From: Dyadobacter sp. CECT 9275 | GTDB lineage: Bacteria; Bacteroidota; Bacteroidia; Cytophagales; Spirosomataceae | Direction of reading: 5' to 3' | Length of the DNA: 64,000 bases | NCBI RefSeq assembly: GCF_907164905.1 | Contig: NZ_CAJRAF010000002.1 | Coordinates: 2,480,001-2,544,000 of the forward strand | Shown here: piece after piece, positions 19,301-27,375 of the stretch | How the letters are laid out: each line of letters starts with the position of its first letter | How positions within the stretch are numbered: position 1 is the stretch's first letter | The notes under the pieces: model-generated | Databases searched by the model: none | What the model saw: the letters and a program-made list of their open reading frames with translations, nothing else | Told to the model about the DNA's origin: nothing | Position numbers and translations under genes: made by a program

Positions 19301-19508
19301 GCTGGGGTATACCCTGCCGGTTTTGAAAAAGGTATTCAGCAGAACGAGAGCTACGCTGAGCTGTCAGCAGGCCGCGGTATTTACCAAATACAAGGGTATG
19401 TCGCCGGAAGCCAGTATCAACGGGCTGAACGGCCTTCGGGAAGGTGTGGACGCCGGTGCCTATCCTGTCCCCAGAACATTTGCGATTGGTTTGGATTTAA
19501 ACTTTTGA
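16365..19508 (+). CDS. SusC/RagA-family TonB-linked transporter of the rhamnoside locus
   Basis: Outer membrane importer, complete at 1047 residues. Order: a long N-terminal signal region (residues 1-38), a carboxypeptidase-regulatory-like domain (about 63-135, VKGKVVDEKGVTLPGVNVIIKGTTKG), the TonB-dependent plug (GYGQQKTREVTGSIS, then RIRGAASVNAGNSPLYVVDGAP, VLKGPSAASIYGSRAANGV) and a barrel ending in LDLNF. Followed 16 bases later by its SusD. Lying between two GH78 rhamnosidases, it most likely imports a rhamnose-containing oligosaccharide or glycoside; the exact substrate is inference. Distinct in sequence from the truncated SusC at the left edge. Confidence 0.95.
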   Translation: MKRVTTRYFHHKWTPRSIFLSSLFTVSVVSIFPEQLQAGPFEKGTVSPDANATPWFLERTVKGKVVDEKGVTLPGVNVIIKGTTKGTVTDENGAFSIAVPDGEAILAFSYIGHITQEISVVNQSFLDITLKADTKSLEEVVVVGYGQQKTREVTGSISSLSTAQLQDQPVGQIGQKIQGRIAGVQINQTSGQPGKGISIRIRGAASVNAGNSPLYVVDGAPIVGDINSINPTEIENITVLKGPSAASIYGSRAANGVVLITTKQARPGKTVVQFSVSQGVGRVPDRGRPDLMNAKEFLEFQKGIFEDKIKYEGYAGGIPALYQNPQSWTGPDTDWMDEMLRNSRMSSYNLSLLAGKDKFTSATTVGYYDESGVMLNTGYKRFSLRSNNEYQVNDKIRVGLNVAPTYQTGQNFGTDGTYNIIFAGLTTPPIFSPNEKNADGTRKLRFEGPGLFTQPNWVSVLETSKNKETVSRLLSNAFLEFEFLKNFKFKSAVSTDIANTTNRIFNPSSTGTIWSPPPTIPSGSYSTTNYYSWLTENTLTYSKTFADDHQLEILAGYSAQKFHQEYNSLSGSNFPDDLVSWIDAAAVKNGSNNTTEWSLLSMYSRFNYSFKGKYLLSASIRRDGSSRFGSENRWGAFPSVSAGWIVSDEKFMENLHSLSYLKLRAEYGLVGNFNIGNYSQFGRVSTTNYVYGGALAQGRSLTTLGNNKLTWETTKGIDVGIDISFFNDRLSFTADYYQKSIDDMLYQVDIPMGTGFGNIQSNIGGFKFWGYEFSASTRNLTGALTWNTDFNISVNHNRVEKLGTNNTPIDGVGEQGTYWKTEVGRPIGQFWGYVFDGVYMNQQEFDSQPKAVTSSVGTVRYKDLNGDGVITNTDRAFLGNPNPKFIFGLANSLSYKGLDLNVVISGAIGQDIINGQKEWSDNQDGVFNVQKYWKDRWRSESEPGNGIYPRTTGAGNNFFRYANSRWIEDGSYVTIKNITLGYTLPVLKKVFSRTRATLSCQQAAVFTKYKGMSPEASINGLNGLREGVDAGAYPVPRTFAIGLDLNF

Positions 19509-19524
19509 TTAAAAGAAACTTATC

Positions 19525-21051
19525 ATGAAACGGAAAATATATATATCCATTTTATTCGCCGGGCTGCTGTCGTCCTGCTCCCAGGATTTTTTGGAGCTCT
19601 CTCCTGAAAGTTCCATCACGGACGGGACCTTTTTTAAAGAGCAATCCCATTTTGAACAGGCGCTGGTGGGTGCCTATGCCGCGCTGAGAGGGATCAAAGG
19701 TTCGCGCTCTGCTTATGTAATGGGCGAAATGAGATCTGACAATACTTTTTATGAGTACAACAGTACCGACAGAGGTGTACAGTATATCAACATGGAACTG
19801 GCCGACGGCTTTCTGGATGATGCTTCCAGCAACGTAACCAACGAGATGTACAATAACGCTTATTCGGTCATATCCCGTGCCAACAGCATTATTACCAATA
19901 TCCCGAATATTACCCTGGCACAGGATGTGTCGGATCGGATCCTGGGCGAGGCACGGTTTATCCGTGCGCTGGCCTATTTCGACCTGGTACGGTTTTATGG
20001 TGGGTTGCCGCTCTATCTTGACCAGGTGAAAGGTGTGGAAGACGCTTACCTGGAGCGTTCAACGGTGGAGCAGGTGTACGCTGCCATTGAAGACGATCTG
20101 ACCTTTGCCGCTGAGAAACTCGCTAACCCTACTTTTCCGCAGGTTGGCAAAGCAACAAAAGGAGCAGCCAAGATGCTGTTAAGTGATGTATATATCACCC
20201 AGAAAAAATACCCTTTGGCCGAAACTCAGCTCAGGGATATCATGGGCATGGGTTACGACCTGCTCCCAGATTATGGTGATGTGTTTGAGCTGGGTAACAA
20301 AAACAGCAAGGAATCTATTTTTGAAATTCAGTACCAACAGGGAAACCAGGGACAGAACAGCGCTATGGTTTACGCCTTTCTGCCCATCACAGACAACGCC
20401 AGTATGCTCACCGGCACAGTAGGGCGCGTTTCTGCCGGCGGCTGGAATGTACCCACGCAGGAAATGGTGAACACCTACGAAGCGGGAGATCAGCGGCTTC
20501 CTAACTCCATCAGTATTATTGAAGGCACCGGCCCGGTGGGAGCACTGGTGATTGATGCAGTGAAAAGCCCGGTGGGTTATGTACCCACTCCCGGGAAACG
20601 GAGCTATCGGTTTATCAATAAATATCTGCATCCGCATAGCCTTATTAACAATACTGATGACAATGTTCCGGTATATCGGTTTTCCGAAGCGCTTTTGGCT
20701 ATGGCGGAAACACTCAATGAGCAGGATAAAGGAGCGCAGGCACTGGAGTATCTTAATCGGGTGAGAAAGAGAGCCGGACTGGCGGCTGTCACCGTTACTG
20801 CCAAGGAGCAGCTCCGTGCCATTATCCTGCATGAGAGAAGGGTGGAACTGGCCTTTGAAAACAAAAGATGGTTTGACCTGCTGAGAACCGGCCAGGCCAT
20901 TGACGTGATGACAAAAAATGGAGAATACCTGAAAGCGTTATACCCGAATCTTCCGGCGAACAGTTACAAACTCACTGCCGACCGACTCTTATTTCCGATC
21001 CCGCTGAGGGAAATACAAATTGCAAAACTTCAGCAGAATCCTGGTTATTAG
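19525..21051 (+). CDS. SusD/RagB-family lipoprotein of the rhamnoside locus
   Basis: Substrate-binding lipoprotein of 508 residues that partners the SusC just upstream. Signal peptide with lipobox cysteine C18 in LLSSCSQDFLEL, a very typical SusD start. Seen: the TPR-like segment with EARFIRALAYFDLVRFYGGLPL, the C-terminal HERRVELAFENKRWFDLLRTGQ helix and the family ending FPIPLREIQIAKLQQNPGY. The start is set by the ATG 16 bases after the SusC stop. A hairpin follows at 21077-21103, before the second rhamnosidase. Confidence 0.95.
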   Translation: MKRKIYISILFAGLLSSCSQDFLELSPESSITDGTFFKEQSHFEQALVGAYAALRGIKGSRSAYVMGEMRSDNTFYEYNSTDRGVQYINMELADGFLDDASSNVTNEMYNNAYSVISRANSIITNIPNITLAQDVSDRILGEARFIRALAYFDLVRFYGGLPLYLDQVKGVEDAYLERSTVEQVYAAIEDDLTFAAEKLANPTFPQVGKATKGAAKMLLSDVYITQKKYPLAETQLRDIMGMGYDLLPDYGDVFELGNKNSKESIFEIQYQQGNQGQNSAMVYAFLPITDNASMLTGTVGRVSAGGWNVPTQEMVNTYEAGDQRLPNSISIIEGTGPVGALVIDAVKSPVGYVPTPGKRSYRFINKYLHPHSLINNTDDNVPVYRFSEALLAMAETLNEQDKGAQALEYLNRVRKRAGLAAVTVTAKEQLRAIILHERRVELAFENKRWFDLLRTGQAIDVMTKNGEYLKALYPNLPANSYKLTADRLLFPIPLREIQIAKLQQNPGY

Positions 21052-21076
21052 CGTGTTGGCTAAGTGATGATTTTTG

Positions 21077-21103
21077 GTGGCGGGTACAAGTTGAACCCGC
21101 CAC
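21077..21103 (+). terminator. Hairpin after susD, partial terminator inside the locus
   Basis: Nine-base perfect stem GTGGCGGGT / ACCCGCCAC with a 9-base loop, followed by ATTTTAAATTTTT. This looks like a weak rho-independent terminator. It lies before the true start of the second rhamnosidase at 21148 and would be inside the coding region if the upstream ATG at 21064 were used, which supports the later start. Confidence 0.6.
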
Positions 21104-21147
21104 ATTTTAAATTTTTGAATTATAAACATAGATACGGTTGTCCTGCT

Positions 21148-23877
21148 ATGAAGTACAGAAAAAACATTTTGCTGACGTTGTTCCTGCTGAGCTTATATCT
21201 GCCTGCCCTGGCTCAGATACATGTCTCGGAAGCATTATGTGATAACAGGTTAAATGCTGCCGGAGTGAATCCTGCAGATATGTTTTTCTCCTGGGAGATG
21301 AAATCTCCGCGGCAGGCTGTAACGCAGTCGGCGTACCAGCTGGTGATCGCGTCTTCTCCAGCCAAGTTAAAAGCAGGGCAGTTTGATGTTTTCAATTCCG
21401 GCACTGTAAAAAGTGAGCAGAGTATCCAGATTCGCTATCATGGTAAAAACCTGAAACCAGCTGAAACCTATTTCTGGAAAGTGCGGGTATGGGACAACCG
21501 CAGTCAGCAGTCGGGATGGAGTGACACGCAACATTTCACTACCGGAATATTTACAGAAGGAGATTGGAAAAATGCCCTATGGATTGGATATGAAGACATG
21601 CCGGATACGGAGCGGGTTGTGCCTTTTGTGCACGGCAAGATGAAAGCGGGCAACAGCAGGATCATCAAAAATGCCATTTCTCCGTTGCTCCGAAAAGAAT
21701 TTAAAGTCAGCAAAAAAGTACAGAAAGCCCTCCTTTTTATCAGTGGATTAGGCCATTATGAGGCCAGTATCAATGGCGGAAAGATAGGCAAGGCATTTTT
21801 GTCTCCTGGCTGGACCAGTTATGACAAAACCATATTGTACAATACCTACGACATCAGCGGCCAGCTTCGCGAGGGGAATAATACGATTGGTGTAATACTG
21901 GGGAACGGTTTTTACAATATCTCTCAGGAACGTTATGTCAAAGGTACCGGGGCATTTGGCAAACCGAAAATGATAGCGATGCTGAAAATATCCTACACAG
22001 ATGGCAGCCAGGCGTATGTTGTTTCGGATCAAAGCTGGAAAACGGCTCCTTCGCCGGTTACCTTCAATACCATTTACGGGGGAGAAGATTATGACGCACG
22101 TCTTGAACAAAAGGGCTGGGACAGTAATTCATTTGCCGGGAATAACTGGAAAGAAGCCGTTCTGGTGCGTAAACCCAAAGGAAAACTGTCGCCGGAGATT
22201 GACTACCCGGTAGTATTGCAGGATTCGTTAAGCGTAAAGAAAAAAACGGTTACGGGAACGAATACATCGGTCTATGATTTTGGTCAGAATGTTTCGGGTA
22301 TTCCGCGGTTAACGGTGAAAGGCAAAGCCGGACAGACCATCAGGCTCATCCCGGCCGAATTGCTGGATGCCAATGGCAGCGTGAGCCAGGCAGATGGGGT
22401 AACCCCTCATACGTATTCCTATACCTTAAAAGGAAACGGGCCCGAAACCTGGCAGCCCCGGTTTAGCTACTTTGCGGTACGCTATGTACAGGTAGAAGGT
22501 GCAGCTACTACGGCGGGAGACCAGTCCCTGCCTGAGATCACCGAGCTCAAATTGCTGCATAACCGGAACGCCGCTCCCTCAAATGGGACCTTTGCCTGTT
22601 CAAACGAGCTCTTCAACCGAATACATACCTTCATTGACTGGGCCATCAAAAGCAATATCCAAAGTTACATTACGGATAATCCGCAAAGAGAGAAGTTAAG
22701 CTGGCAGGGTGAACAGAATTTTATGCGCACCGCCATTAATTACAATTACAATAGCTACAACCTGTACCGCAGCCTCATACAGAACATGGCCGATGCCCAA
22801 CATGAAAGCGGACTGGTACCTGATATTGCACCTGAGTACATAAAATTTGAAGGACCTTTTGTCGACTCACCCGAATGGGGTACTACGGCCATTCTGGATA
22901 CCTGGTTTTTGTATCAGTTCTATGGCGATACTACCATGATAGGCAAAACCTATGGCATGATGACCAGCTACGCCCGCCACCTGGAAAAGCAGGCCAGCGG
23001 AAACCTGTTAAACTATGGTCTGGGGGACTGGCTTGACATCGGCAATGTAACGCCCAAAGGCATCACGGCAACGGCCTATTATTTCCATGCGATCGACGCA
23101 CTCGGCCAAATGGCTGCACTCACGGGAAAAGTACAGGATGCTGCTTATTACAGCCAGCTGGCCGGGAATATAAAGGCTGCCTTTAATCAAAAGTATTTCG
23201 ATACCCACAGGAAAATTTATGCCACCGGTAGCCAGACTGCCATGGCAATGCCTTTGAGTATGGGGCTTGTGGAGGAACAGTATAAAAAAGAGGTGCTTGG
23301 CAATCTTGTGAAAAACATAAAAGAATCGGATGGCAACCGGCTGACGGCCGGTGATGTGGGACATAAGTTTTTGGTAGAGGCCCTTTATGAAAATGGCCAT
23401 CCTGAAACACTTTTTGCCATGACCAACCGGGACGATGTACCTGGCTACGGATACCTGTTGAAAAAAGGCGCTACGGCGCTTGTGGAAACCTGGGACGGCA
23501 AATCTTCCCAAAATCAGCTGGCGATGGGACATATCCTTGAATGGTTTCACGGGGGTATTGCCGGTATATCGCAGTCCGCCAACTCGGTTGCTTTCAAACA
23601 CATTAAAATTTGTCCCCAGCCAGTAGGTGACATTACCTGGGCCAACGGCAGCTTTCATTCGCCTTATGGATGGATAAAAACCAGCTGGACAAAAACATCA
23701 GGAGTATTGACCCTGACCGTAGATATTCCTGTCAACACCAATGCCACAGTATATGTACCGTCGCAGGCTTCGTCGCGGATTTCTGTTAACGGGAAGAAAA
23801 TTGCGGATTTTAAATGGAAGGATGGCCACGCTTTACTGGAACTGGGGTCGGGGCGATACAATATAAAGGCAGAGTAA
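21148..23877 (+). CDS. GH78-family alpha-L-rhamnosidase (REKLSW type)
   Basis: Secreted glycoside hydrolase of 909 residues from the chosen ATG, which opens a clear signal peptide (MKYRKNILLTLFLLSLYLPALAQ-like). The frame extends to 21064, but that part spans a hairpin. Domains: Ig-like N-terminal strand (GVNPADMFFSWEM), rhamnosidase N domains (LFISGLGHYEASING), catalytic barrel, C-terminal beta domain (NTNATVYVPSQ). The acid block reads DNPQREKLSWQGEQ with E515, and the base block VETWDG with E780. This differs from the DCPQRDER form of the first enzyme and fits another GH78 branch, so the two probably cleave different linkages or different chain positions. Confidence 0.92.
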   Translation: MKYRKNILLTLFLLSLYLPALAQIHVSEALCDNRLNAAGVNPADMFFSWEMKSPRQAVTQSAYQLVIASSPAKLKAGQFDVFNSGTVKSEQSIQIRYHGKNLKPAETYFWKVRVWDNRSQQSGWSDTQHFTTGIFTEGDWKNALWIGYEDMPDTERVVPFVHGKMKAGNSRIIKNAISPLLRKEFKVSKKVQKALLFISGLGHYEASINGGKIGKAFLSPGWTSYDKTILYNTYDISGQLREGNNTIGVILGNGFYNISQERYVKGTGAFGKPKMIAMLKISYTDGSQAYVVSDQSWKTAPSPVTFNTIYGGEDYDARLEQKGWDSNSFAGNNWKEAVLVRKPKGKLSPEIDYPVVLQDSLSVKKKTVTGTNTSVYDFGQNVSGIPRLTVKGKAGQTIRLIPAELLDANGSVSQADGVTPHTYSYTLKGNGPETWQPRFSYFAVRYVQVEGAATTAGDQSLPEITELKLLHNRNAAPSNGTFACSNELFNRIHTFIDWAIKSNIQSYITDNPQREKLSWQGEQNFMRTAINYNYNSYNLYRSLIQNMADAQHESGLVPDIAPEYIKFEGPFVDSPEWGTTAILDTWFLYQFYGDTTMIGKTYGMMTSYARHLEKQASGNLLNYGLGDWLDIGNVTPKGITATAYYFHAIDALGQMAALTGKVQDAAYYSQLAGNIKAAFNQKYFDTHRKIYATGSQTAMAMPLSMGLVEEQYKKEVLGNLVKNIKESDGNRLTAGDVGHKFLVEALYENGHPETLFAMTNRDDVPGYGYLLKKGATALVETWDGKSSQNQLAMGHILEWFHGGIAGISQSANSVAFKHIKICPQPVGDITWANGSFHSPYGWIKTSWTKTSGVLTLTVDIPVNTNATVYVPSQASSRISVNGKKIADFKWKDGHALLELGSGRYNIKAE

Positions 23878-23911
23878 TTTTGATGAAAATATTAAAGAAT
23901 CTGACTGAACG

Positions 23912-24658
23912 ATGAGAGGATTAAAAGATAAGGTGGCAATCATTACCGGCGGGATCGGCGATCTGGGATATGCCACCGCGAAACGTTTGTTTGAAGAAGG
24001 CTGTAAAGTTGCATTGTTCGATCTGAAACAAAGTGATGCCGGTTTGGCAAAAGCGATTGATGCCCTTTATATCCAGGTGGATATCAGCAATGAGGAGGCC
24101 GTGAAACTTGCCTGCGAAAGAGTGGAAAACGAGCTTGGTCCGGCTCAGGTTTTGGTCAATACCGCTGCCACTTTTATTTTCAAAGGCGTTGACGCAACCG
24201 AAGAGGACTGGCAAAAGATCAATAGCGTCAACATCGTCGGCACATCCTTTGTAACAAGGTATACGGTACCTCAAATGATAAAAAAAGGAGGCGGAAGTAT
24301 CATCAACTTCTCATCGGTGAGCGGGTTTGTAGGGCAGCGGAATTTTGCAACCTACAACGCGACCAAGTTTGCAATCCGTGGATTGACCAAATGCTGGGCT
24401 TATGATCTGGCAGAGCACGGTATCAGGGTGAATACGCTATGCCCTGGGTATATCTATACCAGCGCCTTTGTTAATTCGTGCAAAGTACTCAACCTGGATA
24501 TTGAAGAAGAAAACAAACGGGCCTCAGAAATGCATCTGCTGAACCGGCAGGGGCAGCCCGAAGAAGTAGCCGCAGCAGCCGCTTTTCTTGCCAGTGACGA
24601 TTCCTCATTCATTACCGGCAGCGATTTATTAGTAGATGGTGGATATTTAGCCAAATAA
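23912..24658 (+). CDS. SDR-family NAD(P)-dependent dehydrogenase
   Basis: Cytoplasmic classical short-chain dehydrogenase of 248 residues. Seen: cofactor loop TGGIGDLG near residues 12-19, D-I-S adenine pocket (QVDISNEE), NTAATF in place of NNAG, and the catalytic set S (NFSSVSG) with YNATK. The C-terminus ITGSDLLVDGGYLAK is typical. Family members nearest in character oxidise sugars or sugar acids (for example L-fucose or 2-keto-3-deoxy-sugar-acid dehydrogenases). It lies 34 bases after the second rhamnosidase and six bases before the cyclase gene, so a role in processing the released sugar is likely; the substrate is inferred only from context. Confidence 0.9.
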   Translation: MRGLKDKVAIITGGIGDLGYATAKRLFEEGCKVALFDLKQSDAGLAKAIDALYIQVDISNEEAVKLACERVENELGPAQVLVNTAATFIFKGVDATEEDWQKINSVNIVGTSFVTRYTVPQMIKKGGGSIINFSSVSGFVGQRNFATYNATKFAIRGLTKCWAYDLAEHGIRVNTLCPGYIYTSAFVNSCKVLNLDIEEENKRASEMHLLNRQGQPEEVAAAAAFLASDDSSFITGSDLLVDGGYLAK

Positions 24659-24663
24659 AACAG

Positions 24664-25287
24664 ATGAAACTCGTAGATCTTTCACACCCCATGGAGCACG
24701 GTCAGCAGACCTTCCCTTCGGACCCCAAGCTTAGTATCGTATCCCATGGTACGGTCAGAACACTGAAATACAATATCAGCCAGATCGTCATGAGCTCACA
24801 CCAGGGCACCCATCTGGACGCGATGTATCATTTCCTGGAGGATGGCAAAACACTGGATCAGATGCCCCTCGACTGGTTTTATGGTACCGCACATATCTTA
24901 CGTTTACCCAAAGGTGCCCGGGAAGAAATAGTGGTGGAGGACTTTCTGCCCTACGAAAATTTACTCGTTCCCGGAGCAAAGATCATTTACGAAACCGGCT
25001 GGTTTAAACATTTCGGAGAGGATAATTTCTTCGATGACTTCCCATCCCTGACGCAGGAAGCAAGTACCTACCTGGCAGGCAGGGACATCCGGATGCTGGG
25101 AATGGATACCCCCACACCCAGCCGCGACTGGTACGAAGTACATCATATACTCCTCGGAAAAGAAATCGTGATTGTAGAAAGTCTGACGAATCTGGACCAG
25201 GTACCCGACGAGTTTACATTTATGGGTTTTCCACTTAACCTCAAAGGCCGGGACGGCTCACCGATCAGAGCGGTTGCTCAATTCTAA
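24664..25287 (+). CDS. PF04199 'cyclase' family metal-dependent hydrolase
   Basis: 207 residues, the family size of kynurenine formamidase and isatin hydrolase. The metal-binding signature is present: HQGTHLDAMYHF, with H46, H50, D52 and H56, preceded by the family start LVDLSHPMEHG. Known members hydrolyse cyclic amides, formamides or lactone-like bonds using zinc or manganese. The gene starts five bases after the SDR stop and ends 12 bases before the zinc dehydrogenase, so the three are cotranscribed. In a sugar-oxidising set it could open a lactone made by a dehydrogenase; this is inference and no characterised relative supports it here. Confidence 0.88.
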   Translation: MKLVDLSHPMEHGQQTFPSDPKLSIVSHGTVRTLKYNISQIVMSSHQGTHLDAMYHFLEDGKTLDQMPLDWFYGTAHILRLPKGAREEIVVEDFLPYENLLVPGAKIIYETGWFKHFGEDNFFDDFPSLTQEASTYLAGRDIRMLGMDTPTPSRDWYEVHHILLGKEIVIVESLTNLDQVPDEFTFMGFPLNLKGRDGSPIRAVAQF

Positions 25288-25299
25288 AAAGTTATCAAT

Positions 25300-26316
25300 A
25301 TGAAAGCATTGTTTTATCCGGAGTTTCAAAAACTTACGGTTACCGAGAGGCCTGCGCCCGCATTTTCGGAAAATGAGGTTTTGCTACGTGTTCTGGCCTG
25401 TGGAATCTGCGGGAGCGAGCTGGAAACTTTTAAATCCCAAAGCCCCCGGCGCGTGCCTCCGCTGATCATGGGACATGAATTTTGTGGTATGATTGAAGAG
25501 ATCGGCGCAGCCGTGAGCGGGTATCAGAAGGGTGATCTCGTAGCCAGTAACAGTGTGGTTTCCTGCGGTACCTGTGATCCCTGCCGCAGAGGACTTACCA
25601 ATTTGTGCCGGAACCGGCAGATATTCGGGATGCACCGTGAGGGCGCATTCGGGCAATATGTGAACGTACCGGCGCATTGCCTGGTACCTCTGTCGGGAAA
25701 TGTTACGCCCCAGGCTGCCTGCATGGCAGAGCCGCTGGCAAATGGTATCCACATGGTCAATCTTTCCAAACATTTATTACCTCAAAAAGTACTGGTGATC
25801 GGGGCCGGGCCTATCGGGCTTGTCACGCAGCAGGCTTTTCAATCCTTGCTGGGCGTGGAGGTATACGTTGCCGATTTACGAAGCGAAAGGCTTACCATTG
25901 CTAGCAGGCTAGGCGCCGCAGCTACCATTAATTCCTCTGAAGAAAACCTGGTTTCGGTCATCCAGCGATTAACGGAAGAGGAAGGTATTGACCTGGTGAT
26001 CGACGCGGTGGGTACTGCCCAGACCAACCAACAGGCTCTGCAGTGCATCCGGCCGGGGGGAGCTATTGTGCTCATAGGGCTCTACGAAAATTCCCAGCCA
26101 TTTTTTAGCTACGATATTATTCTGTCGGAAAAACAGATCATCGGGACCTACGCTGCCACGCAAAAGGAAATACAGGAATCACTGGAGCTGATCGCCTCGG
26201 GAAAGGTGGATGTAACTTCATGGGTTCACTATTATTCGCTGGACGATGGCGTTGCCGCCTTTAGGGATATGATGGCTGCTAAAGACACCCATATCAAATC
26301 GGTTATCGTTTTTTAG
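25300..26316 (+). CDS. Zinc-dependent medium-chain alcohol/polyol dehydrogenase
   Basis: Cytoplasmic NAD(P)-dependent dehydrogenase of 338 residues. Catalytic zinc ligands: C37 in CGICGSE and H59-E60 in MGHEFCG; structural zinc cysteines C89, C92, C95 and C103 in the CGTCDPCRRGLTNLC block. Rossmann motif GAGPIGLV near residues 168-175. The family (threonine dehydrogenase, sorbitol and galactitol-phosphate dehydrogenase types) oxidises secondary alcohols of sugars and polyols. It sits between the cyclase-like hydrolase and the hydroxyacid dehydrogenase. Exact substrate unknown; a deoxy-sugar or its acid is the contextual guess. Confidence 0.92.
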   Translation: MKALFYPEFQKLTVTERPAPAFSENEVLLRVLACGICGSELETFKSQSPRRVPPLIMGHEFCGMIEEIGAAVSGYQKGDLVASNSVVSCGTCDPCRRGLTNLCRNRQIFGMHREGAFGQYVNVPAHCLVPLSGNVTPQAACMAEPLANGIHMVNLSKHLLPQKVLVIGAGPIGLVTQQAFQSLLGVEVYVADLRSERLTIASRLGAAATINSSEENLVSVIQRLTEEEGIDLVIDAVGTAQTNQQALQCIRPGGAIVLIGLYENSQPFFSYDIILSEKQIIGTYAATQKEIQESLELIASGKVDVTSWVHYYSLDDGVAAFRDMMAAKDTHIKSVIVF

Positions 26317-26358
26317 CTCCTTTTTTCTTTTTCAATTCACCATTGATCTTATATACAA

Positions 26359-27321
26359 ATGGAAACCAGCAATAAAAAAATTGTGATCACCGACCATGGC
26401 TTTGCAAATATCAACCCCGAATTGTCTGTCTTACAACATTCAGGTTATGAGATAGTTGACGCTCAATGTAAAACTGAGCAGGACTTGCTCGAGGTTACGA
26501 AAGATGCGTTTGCGCTGATCGTACAATGGGCACCGATAACAGCCAACGTGATCCGAAACCTGGATAATTGCCGCATCATCGTCCGTTACGGGATCGGTAT
26601 TGATAACCTTGACCTTGCCGCTGCCAAAGAAAAAAATATCCCGGTTTGTAACGTTCCTGATTATTGTATTGACGAGGTATCCGATCATTCCATGGCACTG
26701 GCCATGGCACTCAACCGGCAGATACCCGCTACAGATGCCCGGGTACGGGAGGGAATCTGGAAAATTATTCCGCCAGGAAACGTACCGGCCTGTAAGGACT
26801 CCCTGTTCACAACACTGGGATTTGGAAGAATCGCACGGGCCGTGCTGAAACGGGCAGGTGCTTTCAATTTTCAGCTGGCCGCTTATGATCCTTATGTGGA
26901 TGAAGCCGAAATGCTGGCGCATGGTGTGCGGAAAATCACTTTGGAGGAGGCGATCGGGCAGTCGGATATACTCTCCCTGCATTTACCGCTGAATGAACAA
27001 ACGCATCATATCATTCACAGGGATACCATGTTGAATATGAAATCCAGTGCGGTGCTCATCAACACTTCCCGCGGGGGGCTGGTCAACACTGTGGAACTGG
27101 CGCAGGCACTTCATGAAAATCAAATTGGCGGGGCAGGGATTGACGTTTTTGAACAGGAGCCGCTTCCGGTGGACCATCCGCTTTTGCAGGCTCCTAATAT
27201 GATTATTACCTCGCATACCGCCTGGTATAGCAAACGCAGTATTCCCATTCTCCAGCAGTTTGCCGCAGAAGAGGTTCTAAGGACGATCAAAGGAGAACCC
27301 CTCAAAAACCGGGTGGCCTGA
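26359..27321 (+). CDS. D-2-hydroxyacid dehydrogenase (C-terminal-binding-protein-like)
   Basis: 320-residue NAD-dependent dehydrogenase. Seen: cofactor loop LGFGRIARAV near 153-162 (the third glycine of GxGxxG is an alanine), catalytic R238 in NTSRGG, E267 in FEQEP and H286 in SHTAWYS. The sequence is closest in character to the CtBP-like branch (NVPDYCIDEVSDHSMAL). It follows the zinc dehydrogenase by 42 bases and precedes the permease by 54 bases. It would reduce a 2-keto acid or oxidise the hydroxy acid at the end of the putative oxidative sugar route; the direction and substrate are inferred. Confidence 0.9.
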   Translation: METSNKKIVITDHGFANINPELSVLQHSGYEIVDAQCKTEQDLLEVTKDAFALIVQWAPITANVIRNLDNCRIIVRYGIGIDNLDLAAAKEKNIPVCNVPDYCIDEVSDHSMALAMALNRQIPATDARVREGIWKIIPPGNVPACKDSLFTTLGFGRIARAVLKRAGAFNFQLAAYDPYVDEAEMLAHGVRKITLEEAIGQSDILSLHLPLNEQTHHIIHRDTMLNMKSSAVLINTSRGGLVNTVELAQALHENQIGGAGIDVFEQEPLPVDHPLLQAPNMIITSHTAWYSKRSIPILQQFAAEEVLRTIKGEPLKNRVA

Positions 27322-27375
27322 CAGGCATAATATCTATCGGCAGCCATTGAAACAACCATCCTGAATCCCGAAAAT

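Noticed and set aside
20179..20832. 217-codon open frame on the - strand
   Set aside because: Antisense to SusD with intact SusD motifs; a shadow frame.
21064..21147. Upstream start for the second rhamnosidase
   Set aside because: The segment contains a G/C-rich hairpin with a T-rich tail and has no signal character; the signal peptide starts at 21148.
23008..23658. 216-codon open frame on the - strand
   Set aside because: It lies wholly inside the second rhamnosidase gene, whose frame carries clear conserved motifs; the opposite frame has no recognisable family or start context.
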